Positions 26,210 to 34,380 of a DNA stretch of 60,605 nt are shown piece after piece. The translations under genes and the position numbers were made by a program. Positions within the stretch are counted from its first letter, which is position 1. Each line of letters begins with the position of its first letter. Source of the stretch: Gluconobacter aidae (lineage in GTDB: Bacteria; Pseudomonadota; Alphaproteobacteria; Acetobacterales; Acetobacteraceae); assembly GCF_009547075.1 (NCBI RefSeq), contig NZ_WIPH01000015.1, forward strand, positions 1 to 60,605. The letters run 5' to 3'. The notes under the pieces are model-generated. The model did not search any database, was not told where the DNA came from, and saw only the letters and a list, made by a program, of their open reading frames with translations.

Positions 26210-27631
26210 ATGTCCCAGAAGATCGTTCCAGTCATTCTTTCCGGTGGATCAGGCAGTCGTCTGTGGCCGGTTTCGCGTAGCAGTTATCCCAAGCAGTTCT
26301 GGCCTCTCCTGTCGAAGCATACCCTGATCCAGGAAACGGCGCTGCGTGGCGCGCGGGCAGGGCTGGCAGATCCGATCGTGATCTGTAATGCCGAGCATCG
26401 CTTCATTGTCGCGGAACAGCTTCGGGATGTCGGCGTTGAAAACGCCCGCATCGTTCTCGAACCCGTGGGCCGCAATTCTGCTCCGGCCATCGCGGCGGCC
26501 GCGTTCCTGGTGGCCGAGACAGATCCGGATGCTGTTCTTTGGATCATGGCGGCGGATGCGGCCATTACCGATGAGACAGCCCTCTACGCCGCGCTGGGGC
26601 ATGCGATCACCGCAGCGGAACAGGGGAGGATTGTGACGTTCGGAATGAAGCCGACGCGCGTTGAAACGGGCTATGGCTATATCGAGAGTGGCGCGATTCT
26701 TCCGGGCCTCGAAGGCGTTTACGAAGTTTCACGCTTTGTCGAGAAGCCGGATGCCGCCAGGGCGGAAGAATTTTTCCGTGATGGCCGGTATCTGTGGAAT
26801 TCCGGCATGTTCGTCACTCAGGCCAGTGTTTTCCTCTCTGAAATCCAGACCTTCGAGCCCGCGCTCCACGAGCATGTCGGACAGGCCGTCCGGGCCCGCC
26901 GGAGCGATCTCGATTTCGACCGGCTGGACGATGCAAGCTTTCGTCAGGCGCCGGATATCTCGGTGGATTATGCCGTGGCCGAGCGCACGAAGCGGGCGGC
27001 TGTGGTGCCCGGAACCTTTGGCTGGTCGGATATTGGCAGTTGGGACGCGCTGTGGGAACTGTCCTCCAAGGATGAGGCGGGGAACGCCACGTTCGGGGAT
27101 GTTTTCCTCGATGACGCGCGGAACTGCTATGTCCGCTCGGACGGAATCGTGGCCACGGTCGCGGGTGTGGAAGATCTGATCGTCGTCGTGACGCAGGACG
27201 CCGTCATGGTCTCGCATCGTGACCGGACGCAGGACGTCAAGCACATGGTCAGCCGCCTGAAGAAGGCCGGGCGCAAGGAAGCGGTGGCCCATAACCGCAT
27301 GTATCGCCCGTGGGGGTTCTATGAGAGCCTCATTCAGGCGGACCGGTTCCAGGTCAAGCGGATCGTGGTCGAGCCGGGACAGAAACTCTCATTGCAGAAG
27401 CATTTCCATCGCGCTGAGCACTGGGTGGTCGTGGGCGGCACGGCAGTCGTCACCCGTGACGCTGACCAGATCATGGTGCGTGAAAACGAGAGCGTCTATC
27501 TGCCGCTGGGCTGTGTTCATCGGCTTGAGAATCCGGGGCGGATTCCGCTGACACTCATTGAAGTGCAGTCCGGACCTTACCTTGGGGAAGACGATATCGT
27601 CCGGATTGAGGACGTCTATTCCCGGAACTGA
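26210..27631 (+). CDS. Mannose-1-phosphate guanylyltransferase/mannose-6-phosphate isomerase
   Basis: A bifunctional 473-residue enzyme (ManC/AlgA/XanB type) that makes GDP-mannose for polysaccharides. The N-terminal nucleotidyltransferase has LSGGSGSRLWPVSR and FVEKPD. The C-terminal part (about residues 360-473) is a type II phosphomannose isomerase cupin with RPWGFYESL, the metal-binding QKHFHRAEHWVVV and GCVHRLENPG. No other polysaccharide genes are next to it. A strong hairpin follows the stop. Confidence 0.93.
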   Translation: MSQKIVPVILSGGSGSRLWPVSRSSYPKQFWPLLSKHTLIQETALRGARAGLADPIVICNAEHRFIVAEQLRDVGVENARIVLEPVGRNSAPAIAAAAFLVAETDPDAVLWIMAADAAITDETALYAALGHAITAAEQGRIVTFGMKPTRVETGYGYIESGAILPGLEGVYEVSRFVEKPDAARAEEFFRDGRYLWNSGMFVTQASVFLSEIQTFEPALHEHVGQAVRARRSDLDFDRLDDASFRQAPDISVDYAVAERTKRAAVVPGTFGWSDIGSWDALWELSSKDEAGNATFGDVFLDDARNCYVRSDGIVATVAGVEDLIVVVTQDAVMVSHRDRTQDVKHMVSRLKKAGRKEAVAHNRMYRPWGFYESLIQADRFQVKRIVVEPGQKLSLQKHFHRAEHWVVVGGTAVVTRDADQIMVRENESVYLPLGCVHRLENPGRIPLTLIEVQSGPYLGEDDIVRIEDVYSRN

Positions 27632-27642
27632 TGCGGGAGGAA

Positions 27643-27669
27643 AGCCCTGATCCTTCGCGGATCAGGGCT
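27643..27669. terminator. Bidirectional hairpin terminator after manC-type gene
   Basis: AGCCCTGATCC (27643-27653) pairs perfectly with GGATCAGGGCT (27659-27669) around TTCGC. The minus-strand stop of the convergent gene (27664-27662) lies inside the stem. A short CCTGTTT tail follows on the plus strand. Confidence 0.75.
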
Positions 27670-28585
27670 CCTGTTTCTGGTGCGTTCGGTTGCCGAAGAG
27701 GTGGTGCAGCCCGTTGGCGAGCGGAACGGGGGTGACGCCCAGCCGCTGTTCCATCGGGCCGACATCGAAATTCTTGTCTTCCAGAAGGCGGCGGACCTCT
27801 TCCGGCGCGATCTGCGGCAGCCTGCGGATATGCCGGGTCAGATGAGACAGCGCCATGAGCATCCATCCCGGCAGGGAGATGATGGGACGGCCGCCAAGTC
27901 CCGCAAAATACAGCACCATGCGCACGAATGTCCGGTAAGCCACCGCCGTCGGGCCAGCAATCACGATGCTCTCCGGCCCCGTGACGTCTCCGTTCTGGAT
28001 CAGGTGTATGGCCGAAACCAGACAGCGCGTGACGTCCCGCTGGTCGATGGGCTGTACGAGGGCGCGGCCACCACCCGGAAGAGGGATGACGGGCAGACGT
28101 TCCAGAAGCTTCGCCAGCCGCTGGACATTGTCTTCGCCCTGGGCGCCATAGATCATGGTCGGATGCAGGATGATCGAGGGGCGACCGTCGGTCTTGAGGG
28201 CGGCCTCACCCGCGAGAACGCCCCGTCCGTGATCGTCGGGCCAGTGCGTGAATTTGCGTGTGCTGCCCAGCGCCACAATGGGGGCTGTCGTGGCGGCCAG
28301 AATGGCGGGCAGGTGGCGCGCGTGAGCGGTGTTGACGACAACCGCCGCATCTTCGAACGCCAGGGCCAGTGTGGCGCTGTCCGTGAGGTCCGCGATGCGC
28401 ACGGCGTGGCAGGCCTCGGCGATGTCCGGCGCGAGATTGCCCTGACTGCGCACGACGGCAATGATTTTCTGTCCTTCAGCCAGAAGCGCGCGACAGAGCG
28501 CGGACCCAGAGCGTCCACTGGCGCCGATGAGGCAGACCGGGCCCTTCGCGGGCAGAGAGAAGTCCGGGATGTTTCCGGTCGTCAT
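27662..28585 (-). CDS. NAD(P)-binding SDR-like protein (atypical short-chain family)
   Basis: A 307-residue Rossmann-fold protein. The N-terminal nucleotide loop is CLIGASGRSGSALCRAL, followed by VNTAHARHLPAI and the conserved ILHPTMIYGAQ region with tyrosine. It resembles extended or atypical short-chain dehydrogenases of the NmrA/complex I-associated type, which often bind cofactor without known catalysis. Its ATG overlaps the stop of the upstream exported-protein gene (ATGA), so the two are coupled. Confidence 0.82.
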   Translation of the reverse strand: MTTGNIPDFSLPAKGPVCLIGASGRSGSALCRALLAEGQKIIAVVRSQGNLAPDIAEACHAVRIADLTDSATLALAFEDAAVVVNTAHARHLPAILAATTAPIVALGSTRKFTHWPDDHGRGVLAGEAALKTDGRPSIILHPTMIYGAQGEDNVQRLAKLLERLPVIPLPGGGRALVQPIDQRDVTRCLVSAIHLIQNGDVTGPESIVIAGPTAVAYRTFVRMVLYFAGLGGRPIISLPGWMLMALSHLTRHIRRLPQIAPEEVRRLLEDKNFDVGPMEQRLGVTPVPLANGLHHLFGNRTHQKQEP

Positions 28586-29988
28586 TGCGCGGCGGCTTTC
28601 AGATCAGGGGAGGCAAGAAATGCCAGCATCGAAGCTGGCGAAGAGAAGGCATCATTGAGAACCTGGAGGGAGACGGGCGTCCCGGAAGCATAGGTTACCG
28701 TCAGGGTGCGGCCAGCCGGATTGGCGACATAATCCGGGATCGCGCTCAGGGCCGGATTGACGGAAAGGGCCGTCTGCAGGGCCTGCGCAGCCTGCTGACG
28801 GAGCTGGTCCGCCGTCATGCCATTCCCGGCCTGCCGGGCGGACAGGACGAAACCGGTATCAAGAAGCCTGTCTCCCTTCAGCGATAAGGTCACGTTCTGC
28901 AGGGCCGTCGACTGGAGCATCTGCTGCGGAGAGGAATGGCCTTGCGCAAAATCCGTCTGAACGGTCCGGGCACTGGCCGTCAGGGTCATGAAACCCGGGA
29001 CCGTGAGGGATGCGTGGGTTTGGGACGTGTGATCGTCCAGATTCGAGACCTGGACAGAATGGGCGGTCGAGCCGGCGCCGTCGATCGGGAAGGGCAGCTT
29101 CTCGTCGCTCTGGAAATGGAAGCCCTTCAGATCCTGCGTCATGGTCGCGGTCTGGTTCTCCAGCGTTCCCGTCCCGCGCAGTTCATCAAGCCGGATTGTG
29201 CCGGATGTCATGCTCAGTCTGAAATTGCGGGCCGCGAAACTCTCGGGGGGCGCCATGTGCGGCGGCAGGGGATGGTGGTCCCACAGGGCGGCAACCTGGG
29301 CGGCGAGATCCTTCTGCTTCAGGTCCAGCCGCTCCAGACTGGCTTGTCCGCTGACAAGCTGCGGCTCTTGACCGGGGGCATGAACGGTCCGCTCGTACGC
29401 GATGGTCGAACCTTCGGTGCGGAGCGTCGTGACGAGGGCGGGGCCGTAGTTGTCCAGCGTGAGACGACCGGAAAACAGGCTGTGCACGTTGATCGGGCCG
29501 GGTGAGGACGAAGGGACGAGGTTCTGGACCGAAAGCTGCTCGATCTGTCCGTGCGCAAGGGCGATATGTGCCGGGTCGATTCGGGAATGGCCTTCCGTTG
29601 CGGGCCGGGAGGGCGGCAGGACCAGTTGGCGCAGGCTGAGCGTGCTGCCATGGATGATCTGCGTCGGCGTCTGAAGGAACGGTTCGCGGACTTCGACGGC
29701 GCGGATGGAGAGGCCACCATCCGGTGTCGGGCGGGGATGGCCCAGCCGCATCCGGGAGGCGCGCAGGGTGAGTGAACCGTCCCGCAGGGTGATATCGGTC
29801 AGGGTCGCGCCCAGCGAGAGAATGGCCGGGTGCGCGCTTCCATAAGTAAATGTCGTCCCTGGCGGCAGGGCGGCGCGGAAGCTTGAAAGGCCGCGGACCA
29901 GCTCCATATGGGCTTCGTGGTGAACGCCGGCCATGCCGATCACGGCCGTTACCGAAATCAGGCTCGCCGTGAGCCAGGGTCTTTTCAC
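28582..29988 (-). CDS. Exported protein of unknown function (DUF2125-like)
   Basis: A 468-residue protein with an N-terminal hydrophobic segment (about residues 7-22, WLTASLISVTAVIGMAGV) that serves as signal peptide or anchor. The rest is beta-rich with repeated short strands such as LSLGATLTDITLRDGSLTLRA and NVTLSLKGDRLLDTG, in the style of periplasmic AsmA/DUF2125 proteins. I do not assign a function. It is the first gene of a pair with the NAD(P)-binding protein. Confidence 0.7.
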   Translation of the reverse strand: MKRPWLTASLISVTAVIGMAGVHHEAHMELVRGLSSFRAALPPGTTFTYGSAHPAILSLGATLTDITLRDGSLTLRASRMRLGHPRPTPDGGLSIRAVEVREPFLQTPTQIIHGSTLSLRQLVLPPSRPATEGHSRIDPAHIALAHGQIEQLSVQNLVPSSSPGPINVHSLFSGRLTLDNYGPALVTTLRTEGSTIAYERTVHAPGQEPQLVSGQASLERLDLKQKDLAAQVAALWDHHPLPPHMAPPESFAARNFRLSMTSGTIRLDELRGTGTLENQTATMTQDLKGFHFQSDEKLPFPIDGAGSTAHSVQVSNLDDHTSQTHASLTVPGFMTLTASARTVQTDFAQGHSSPQQMLQSTALQNVTLSLKGDRLLDTGFVLSARQAGNGMTADQLRQQAAQALQTALSVNPALSAIPDYVANPAGRTLTVTYASGTPVSLQVLNDAFSSPASMLAFLASPDLKAAAQ

Positions 29989-30314
29989 GTTGATGTTCCT
30001 GTCTGAAACGGCCCCGCACAGGCGTCGGGCGCGAACGGTCTGCGTGGCGGCAGGATACCATTGTCGCGGTAGGGGGCAATGCAGACATCGTTTTTGTTGC
30101 GGTAACAGGATACCATGCGGTCAGAAATGGCGGAAAACTCCTGCGAATCACATAATTCAATGTGTGAACGGGGCTTGACGTGCGCGCTGAGGACGGCAAT
30201 AAGGCCCCACCTGATCCGCTTCGCCGGAGGAAAGGATGCTTTCGGGCACCGTTTTCGCTGCAAGCGCCATCCACGGTGCGGCTCCTGGCCGTACCCCAAG
30301 CTGGAATGTCACTA
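29989..30314. other. 326-bp divergent intergenic region before rplM
   Basis: No gene was found. It separates the exported-protein gene (minus) from rplM (plus) and holds a good rplM promoter candidate plus an 11-bp direct repeat, CAGGATACCAT, at 30051-30061 and 30106-30116. The rplM leader after the promoter is about 105 bases. Confidence 0.6.
30175..30203 (+). promoter_or_regulatory. Candidate sigma-70 promoter for rplM-rpsI
   Basis: TTGACG (30175-30180) and AATAAG (30198-30203) are separated by 17 bp. The -35 matches five of six consensus bases and the -10 four of six. It faces rplM. Confidence 0.55.
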
Positions 30315-30788
30315 ATGAAGACCACACGTTCGCTGAAGCCAGCGGAGGTGACGAAGAACTGGGTGCTGATCGACGCCGAAGGGCTCGTTCTCGGCCGTCT
30401 CGCCACCATCATCGCCACCCGCCTGCGCGGAAAGCACAAGCCGCAGTTCACCCCGCATGTTGATTGCGGCGACAACATCGTCGTCATCAACGCCGAGAAG
30501 GTCGTTCTGACGGGCAACAAGGTCGGTCAGAAGCTGTTCCACTACCACACGGGTCATCCGGGCGGTATCAAGGAGCGCACCATCACGCAGCGTCTCACGG
30601 GCAAGAACCCGGGTGAAGTTGTCGAGAAGGCCGTTGAGCGCATGATCACCCGTGGTCCTCTGCAGCGCGCCCAGATGAAGCATCTGTATGTCTATGCCGG
30701 TTCCGAGCATCCGCATGACGGTCAGAAGCCCGTCAAGCTGGACGTTGCTGCGATGAACCGCAAAAACACCGTAACCCACGAGTCGTAA
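30315..30788 (+). CDS. rplM: 50S ribosomal protein L13
   Basis: The 157-residue protein shows the L13 signature: [36 protein letters not shown]-type [10 protein letters not shown], and [16 protein letters not shown]. The ATG at 30315 begins the conserved [12 protein letters not shown] 30306 would add three residues. It is followed after 10 nt by rpsI, the usual bacterial pairing. Confidence 0.97.
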   Translation: MKTTRSLKPAEVTKNWVLIDAEGLVLGRLATIIATRLRGKHKPQFTPHVDCGDNIVVINAEKVVLTGNKVGQKLFHYHTGHPGGIKERTITQRLTGKNPGEVVEKAVERMITRGPLQRAQMKHLYVYAGSEHPHDGQKPVKLDVAAMNRKNTVTHES

Positions 30789-30798
30789 GGCCTGTATC

Positions 30799-31290
30799 AT
30801 GTCCGAGACCCAAGAGCGCACCGGCACGCTGCAGGACCTTGCGAGCGTTGCTCCTGCCGTTACCTCCAACGCTGCCCCGGTTCACGAAGTCAAGCGTGAT
30901 GCCCAGGGCCGTTCCTACGCAACCGGCCGTCGTAAGGACGCCGTGGCCCGCGTGTGGATCAAGCCAGGCAAGGGTGACATCATCGTCAACGGCCGTCCGG
31001 TCACGACGTATTTCGCCCGTCCGGTTCTGCGCATGCTTCTGACGCAGCCGTTCCTGATTGCCGACCGCTACAACCAGTTCGACGTGTACTGCACGGTGAC
31101 CGGTGGTGGTCTGTCCGGTCAGGCTGGCGCCGTCCGTCACGGTATCTCCCGTGCACTGACGTACTATGAGCCGAGCCTGCGTGGCATCCTGAAGGCTGCC
31201 GGCTTCCTGACGCGTGACAGCCGTATTGTCGAGCGTAAGAAGTACGGCCGTGCGAAGGCACGTCGTTCCTTCCAGTTCTCGAAGCGCTGA
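30799..31290 (+). CDS. rpsI: 30S ribosomal protein S9
   Basis: A 163-residue S9 with an N-terminal extension of about 40 residues before the conserved [14 protein letters not shown]. The C-terminus has the classic [18 protein letters not shown] that reaches into the ribosomal P site. The extension is common in alphaproteobacteria. A strong terminator lies 26 bases after the stop. Confidence 0.97.
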   Translation: MSETQERTGTLQDLASVAPAVTSNAAPVHEVKRDAQGRSYATGRRKDAVARVWIKPGKGDIIVNGRPVTTYFARPVLRMLLTQPFLIADRYNQFDVYCTVTGGGLSGQAGAVRHGISRALTYYEPSLRGILKAAGFLTRDSRIVERKKYGRAKARRSFQFSKR

Positions 31291-31316
31291 TCCTTCAGCC
31301 TTTTCGAACGATGGAA

Positions 31317-31345
31317 AACCCGGCCAGAGATGGCCGGGTTTTTTT
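31317..31345 (+). terminator. Rho-independent terminator of rplM-rpsI
   Basis: A perfect 10-bp stem AACCCGGCCA/TGGCCGGGTT (31317-31326 with 31331-31340), tetraloop GAGA, followed directly by TTTTT. Confidence 0.95.
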
Positions 31346-31406
31346 GTGGCTGATTTCGGAGGGCATGAGCCTGCCCGTGAATAAAAAGCCAAAAAACCTT
31401 TCTATT

Positions 31407-31444
31407 TTGGATTTTAATTCCAATAAATAAATCAAAAATGGAAT
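31407..31444. promoter_or_regulatory. Overlapping inverted repeats upstream of ilvE
   Basis: In an AT-rich stretch about 100 bp before ilvE, TTGGA-N7-TCCAA lies at 31407-31423, and its right half is reused in ATTCCA (31417-31422) with TGGAAT (31439-31444). Such dyads are typical operators for LysR- or Lrp-type regulators; the regulator is unknown. Confidence 0.35.
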
Positions 31445-31531
31445 AAACTTTCTGTATCGCCACCGGGAAGCATGTATGGCAGAGTGCAGCCGCTGTTTTT
31501 GAGACCAGAATCTTCGGAAGATGTTTTCCCC

Positions 31532-32611
31532 ATGACCCCCTTCATCATTGAAAAGACCGCAAACCCGACCGATCCCGTCAAGCGGACCGAACTGCTCGCC
31601 AACCCGGCTTTCGGGCGTGTTTTCACCGATCACATGGCTCTCATCAGCTACTCCGCTGACAAGGGCTGGCATGATGCGAAGATTACGCCGCGCCGTCCGC
31701 TGAGCATCGATCCGGCATCGACGGTCCTGCATTACGGGCAGGAGATCTTCGAAGGCATGAAGGCCTATCGTGAGAAGGACGGCCATGTCGCCACCTTCCG
31801 TCCCGAAGCCAATGCATCGCGTTTTACCGCATCCGCCCGTCGCATGGGTATGGCCGAGCTGCCGGAAGATCTGTTCGTTCAGGCCGTGGATGAACTGGTT
31901 CGCGTGGATCAGGACTGGGTGCCGTCTGGTGAGGGGCAGAGCCTTTATCTGCGTCCGTTCATGATTTCCAACGAAGTGTTCCTGGGCGTGAAGCCGGCGA
32001 CGGAATACCTGTTCATCGTCATCGCCTGCCCGGTCGGCGCCTATTTCAGCTCTGGCTGCGTATCCGTTTGGGTGTCCGAGCACTACACGCGCGCGGCCAT
32101 CGGTGGCACGGGTGAAGCCAAGTGTGGCGGTAACTATGCCGGCAGCCTGATTGCGCAGGCTGAAGCCAGGGACAAGGGCTGCGATCAGGTCCTGTTTCTC
32201 GATGCGCGGGAGCGTCGCTTCGTTGAGGAAATGGGCGGCATGAACGTGATGTTCGTTCGCAAGGACGGCAAGATCGTCACCCCGCCTCTGGGTGGCACCA
32301 TCCTGCGTGGCATTACCCGCAACAGCCTGATCCAGCTTGCCGCCGATCAGGGGATCGAGATGGTTGAGGAGCCGGTCGATATCGACGAGCTTTTCTCGGG
32401 TGCGGCTTCGGGCAAGTACACGGAAGCCTTCGCCTGCGGCACGGCGGCGGTTCTTTCGCCGATCGGCAAGTTCGTGCGCCCGACGGGCGAGGCCGTGTTT
32501 GGTGACGGCAAGACGCCCGGTCCGGTCTCGCAGCAGCTCAAGAAGACCCTGACGGATGTGCAGGGCGGCCGGACGAACGACGTCCATGGCTGGATCCACC
32601 GCATTTCCTGA
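31532..32611 (+). CDS. ilvE: Branched-chain amino acid aminotransferase
   Basis: A class IV PLP aminotransferase of 359 residues that makes or degrades leucine, isoleucine and valine. Signature parts are VLHYGQEIFEGMKAYR, the PLP lysine in GEAKCGGNYAGS, and GGTILRGITRNSL. The length and sequence fit the longer BCAT type II form. ATG 31532 begins the conserved N-terminus; an upstream in-frame ATG (31472) adds 20 residues without homology. The gene is preceded by an AT-rich region with inverted repeats and followed by a terminator. Confidence 0.95.
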   Translation: MTPFIIEKTANPTDPVKRTELLANPAFGRVFTDHMALISYSADKGWHDAKITPRRPLSIDPASTVLHYGQEIFEGMKAYREKDGHVATFRPEANASRFTASARRMGMAELPEDLFVQAVDELVRVDQDWVPSGEGQSLYLRPFMISNEVFLGVKPATEYLFIVIACPVGAYFSSGCVSVWVSEHYTRAAIGGTGEAKCGGNYAGSLIAQAEARDKGCDQVLFLDARERRFVEEMGGMNVMFVRKDGKIVTPPLGGTILRGITRNSLIQLAADQGIEMVEEPVDIDELFSGAASGKYTEAFACGTAAVLSPIGKFVRPTGEAVFGDGKTPGPVSQQLKKTLTDVQGGRTNDVHGWIHRIS

Positions 32612-32619
32612 CGCCTGTC

Positions 32620-32647
32620 AGCCGGGTTCGTGAAGAGCCCGGCTTTT
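32620..32647 (+). terminator. Rho-independent terminator of ilvE
   Basis: AGCCGGG (32620-32626) pairs with CCCGGCT (32638-32644), followed by TTTTC. It lies 8 bases after the ilvE stop and abuts the end of the convergent mocA-like gene. Confidence 0.8.
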
Positions 32648-33243
32648 CAGTCCCGGTCGATCCAGCCGGCACGAATCGCAGCATCAAGCTGTTCTGGTGT
32701 GTCGATATCGAAGCCGAGTTCGGGCGCGCAGACGCCGATCGGCGCAGTTTGCGTGTTCTTCCAGAGTTGTCGCAGGCCGATATCGCCATGCAGGTCCTGG
32801 ATACGCTGCTGGGTTGTCGGGCTCAGCAGTACCGGAATGCCCCGCCCGTCTTCGCCATAAGACGTGATGACATCTTTCCCACCGGCGTTCTGTTCCAGAA
32901 GACCATGAAGATGCCGCCCGGTCAGGCAGGGCTGATCCGTCCCAGCGATCAGGAGCGGGAGGCTGTTCCCGGCGAGCGCCTGATGACCGCATCTGAGCGA
33001 TGACGCCATGCCGGTCCGCCAGTTTTCATTCCGCACCAGAACGACATCGAACCCAGCAAGCGCCTGTCGCACCTCGGTTTCAGCACCGCCCGTCACGACA
33101 ACAAGATGCTCCGGTCGCGTTGCCAGCAGGAGCCGGGCGGCATGTCGCACCAGAGGGACACCGCCGATGTTCAGCAGCTGTTTGGGACGGCCGAGGCGGG
33201 TGCTTCCCCCCGCGGCCAGAAGAAGGGCGGAATGGCGTTTCAT
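32647..33243 (-). CDS. Molybdenum cofactor cytidylyltransferase-like (MocA family)
   Basis: A 198-residue nucleotidyltransferase with LLAAGGSTRLGRPKQLL at the N-terminus, the CTP-binding loop of MocA, which converts molybdopterin to its cytosine dinucleotide form for xanthine-oxidase-family enzymes. ITSYGEDGRGIPVLL and GFDIDTPEQLDAA complete the family pattern. The start overlaps the xdhC stop (ATGA). With xdhC upstream it probably matures a molybdenum hydroxylase encoded elsewhere. Confidence 0.88.
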   Translation of the reverse strand: MKRHSALLLAAGGSTRLGRPKQLLNIGGVPLVRHAARLLLATRPEHLVVVTGGAETEVRQALAGFDVVLVRNENWRTGMASSLRCGHQALAGNSLPLLIAGTDQPCLTGRHLHGLLEQNAGGKDVITSYGEDGRGIPVLLSPTTQQRIQDLHGDIGLRQLWKNTQTAPIGVCAPELGFDIDTPEQLDAAIRAGWIDRD

Positions 33244-34211
33244 CGGGGACGGGTCGCGATCATCTGGGTCAGGATGGAGAGCGCGATTTCCATCGGGGTC
33301 CGGGCGCCGATCTCCAGTCCCGCCGGCAGGTGCAGGCGGTTGAATGCGTCTTCCGGGACCCCGGCTGCCCTGAGGGCTTCAAGCCGGCCCGGAATCTTGC
33401 GCCGGCTTCCGAGAATGCTGACGCAGAATGCCTCGGATTTCAGGGCATGGGCTGTGAGCGTCAGGTCCAAAAGAGCGTCATGCGTCAGGCTGTAGACGGC
33501 CGTCCACCGATCGAGTGCGAGCGTGGGAAGAGCGGCGTCCAGACTGCCGCGGATATAGCATGCTGGCGAGAGGCCGGGCGGCGGTTCGGGGGGGCCGTAG
33601 GGCCGGAGCAGGATGGTTTCGAGTCCCATGAGGCGGGACAGGCTCAGGAGCGCAAGCGTAATGGGATCCCCGCCAGAGAGGATCAGGCGGAGGGGCGGCA
33701 GGTACTGGCGAAAGAAGCGACCAGCCTCGTTTCCAGTTGGACGTGCCTCGTCGCAGAAGCGCATGTTGCCCGTGTCGAGATCGGTCAGGAGCGTGACCGG
33801 CCTGCGGTTCTCCCGGGCCGCTCTGAGGGCTGCGACATGGGCGGGAAGGTCCGGCACGCCCCGCACGAAAATCCCGATGCGGCCGCCGCAGGTCAACTGG
33901 ATGTCCAGAACGGGGCTGCCCGCGCCATAATCCAGCATCCGCGACTGTCCGTCTTTCAGGCACTCCAGGGCCTCTGCGCGTACGGCCGCTTCCACGCAGC
34001 CGCCGGACACATAGCCCTGAACCTCACCGTTCTCGCAGATCGCCATTTCGCTCCCCAGCGGACGGGGGGAAGAGCCGGTGATGCTGACCAGCGTTGCCAG
34101 AGCCGCGCGTTTCCCCTCAGCGGACCAGCGTTCCAGTGTGGGAAACAGGTCGTCTGTCAGGCCATAAAGCGGCCACTGGGGAAGGGGAGAAAACTGTGCC
34201 ACGGCCGTCAT
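33240..34211 (-). CDS. XdhC/CoxI family molybdenum-enzyme maturation protein
   Basis: A 323-residue protein. The N-terminal XdhC domain has LATLVSITGSSPRPLGSEMAI, and GYVSGGCVEAAV with the conserved cysteine; the C-terminal Rossmann part has AFCVSILGSRRK and HLPAGLEIGARTPMEIALSI. XdhC helps insert sulfurated molybdenum cofactor into xanthine dehydrogenase. The usual glycine-rich loop at the start of the Rossmann part reads LILSGGDPITL, a weaker match than GxGxxA. It is divergent from moeA. Confidence 0.9.
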   Translation of the reverse strand: MTAVAQFSPLPQWPLYGLTDDLFPTLERWSAEGKRAALATLVSITGSSPRPLGSEMAICENGEVQGYVSGGCVEAAVRAEALECLKDGQSRMLDYGAGSPVLDIQLTCGGRIGIFVRGVPDLPAHVAALRAARENRRPVTLLTDLDTGNMRFCDEARPTGNEAGRFFRQYLPPLRLILSGGDPITLALLSLSRLMGLETILLRPYGPPEPPPGLSPACYIRGSLDAALPTLALDRWTAVYSLTHDALLDLTLTAHALKSEAFCVSILGSRRKIPGRLEALRAAGVPEDAFNRLHLPAGLEIGARTPMEIALSILTQMIATRPR

Positions 34212-34380
34212 GGAGGGGTCCTGATGCTCTTTGGAGGCATAAGGGTAACGCCAAAGACGATTATGACATACCCTTTCAGCCTCAGACTGTTGATCCTTGG
34301 GCCATGAGGTTTATATCGGCAGGGAATACAGCGTCGGCATTTCAGCCAGCGGAACAGACACGGCAGCGACCGGAGCGGAA

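Noticed and set aside
34212-34380. ModE operator or molybdenum riboswitch before moeA/xdhC
   Set aside because: I looked for the TATA-rich ModE dyad and for paired stems of the Moco RNA and found neither.
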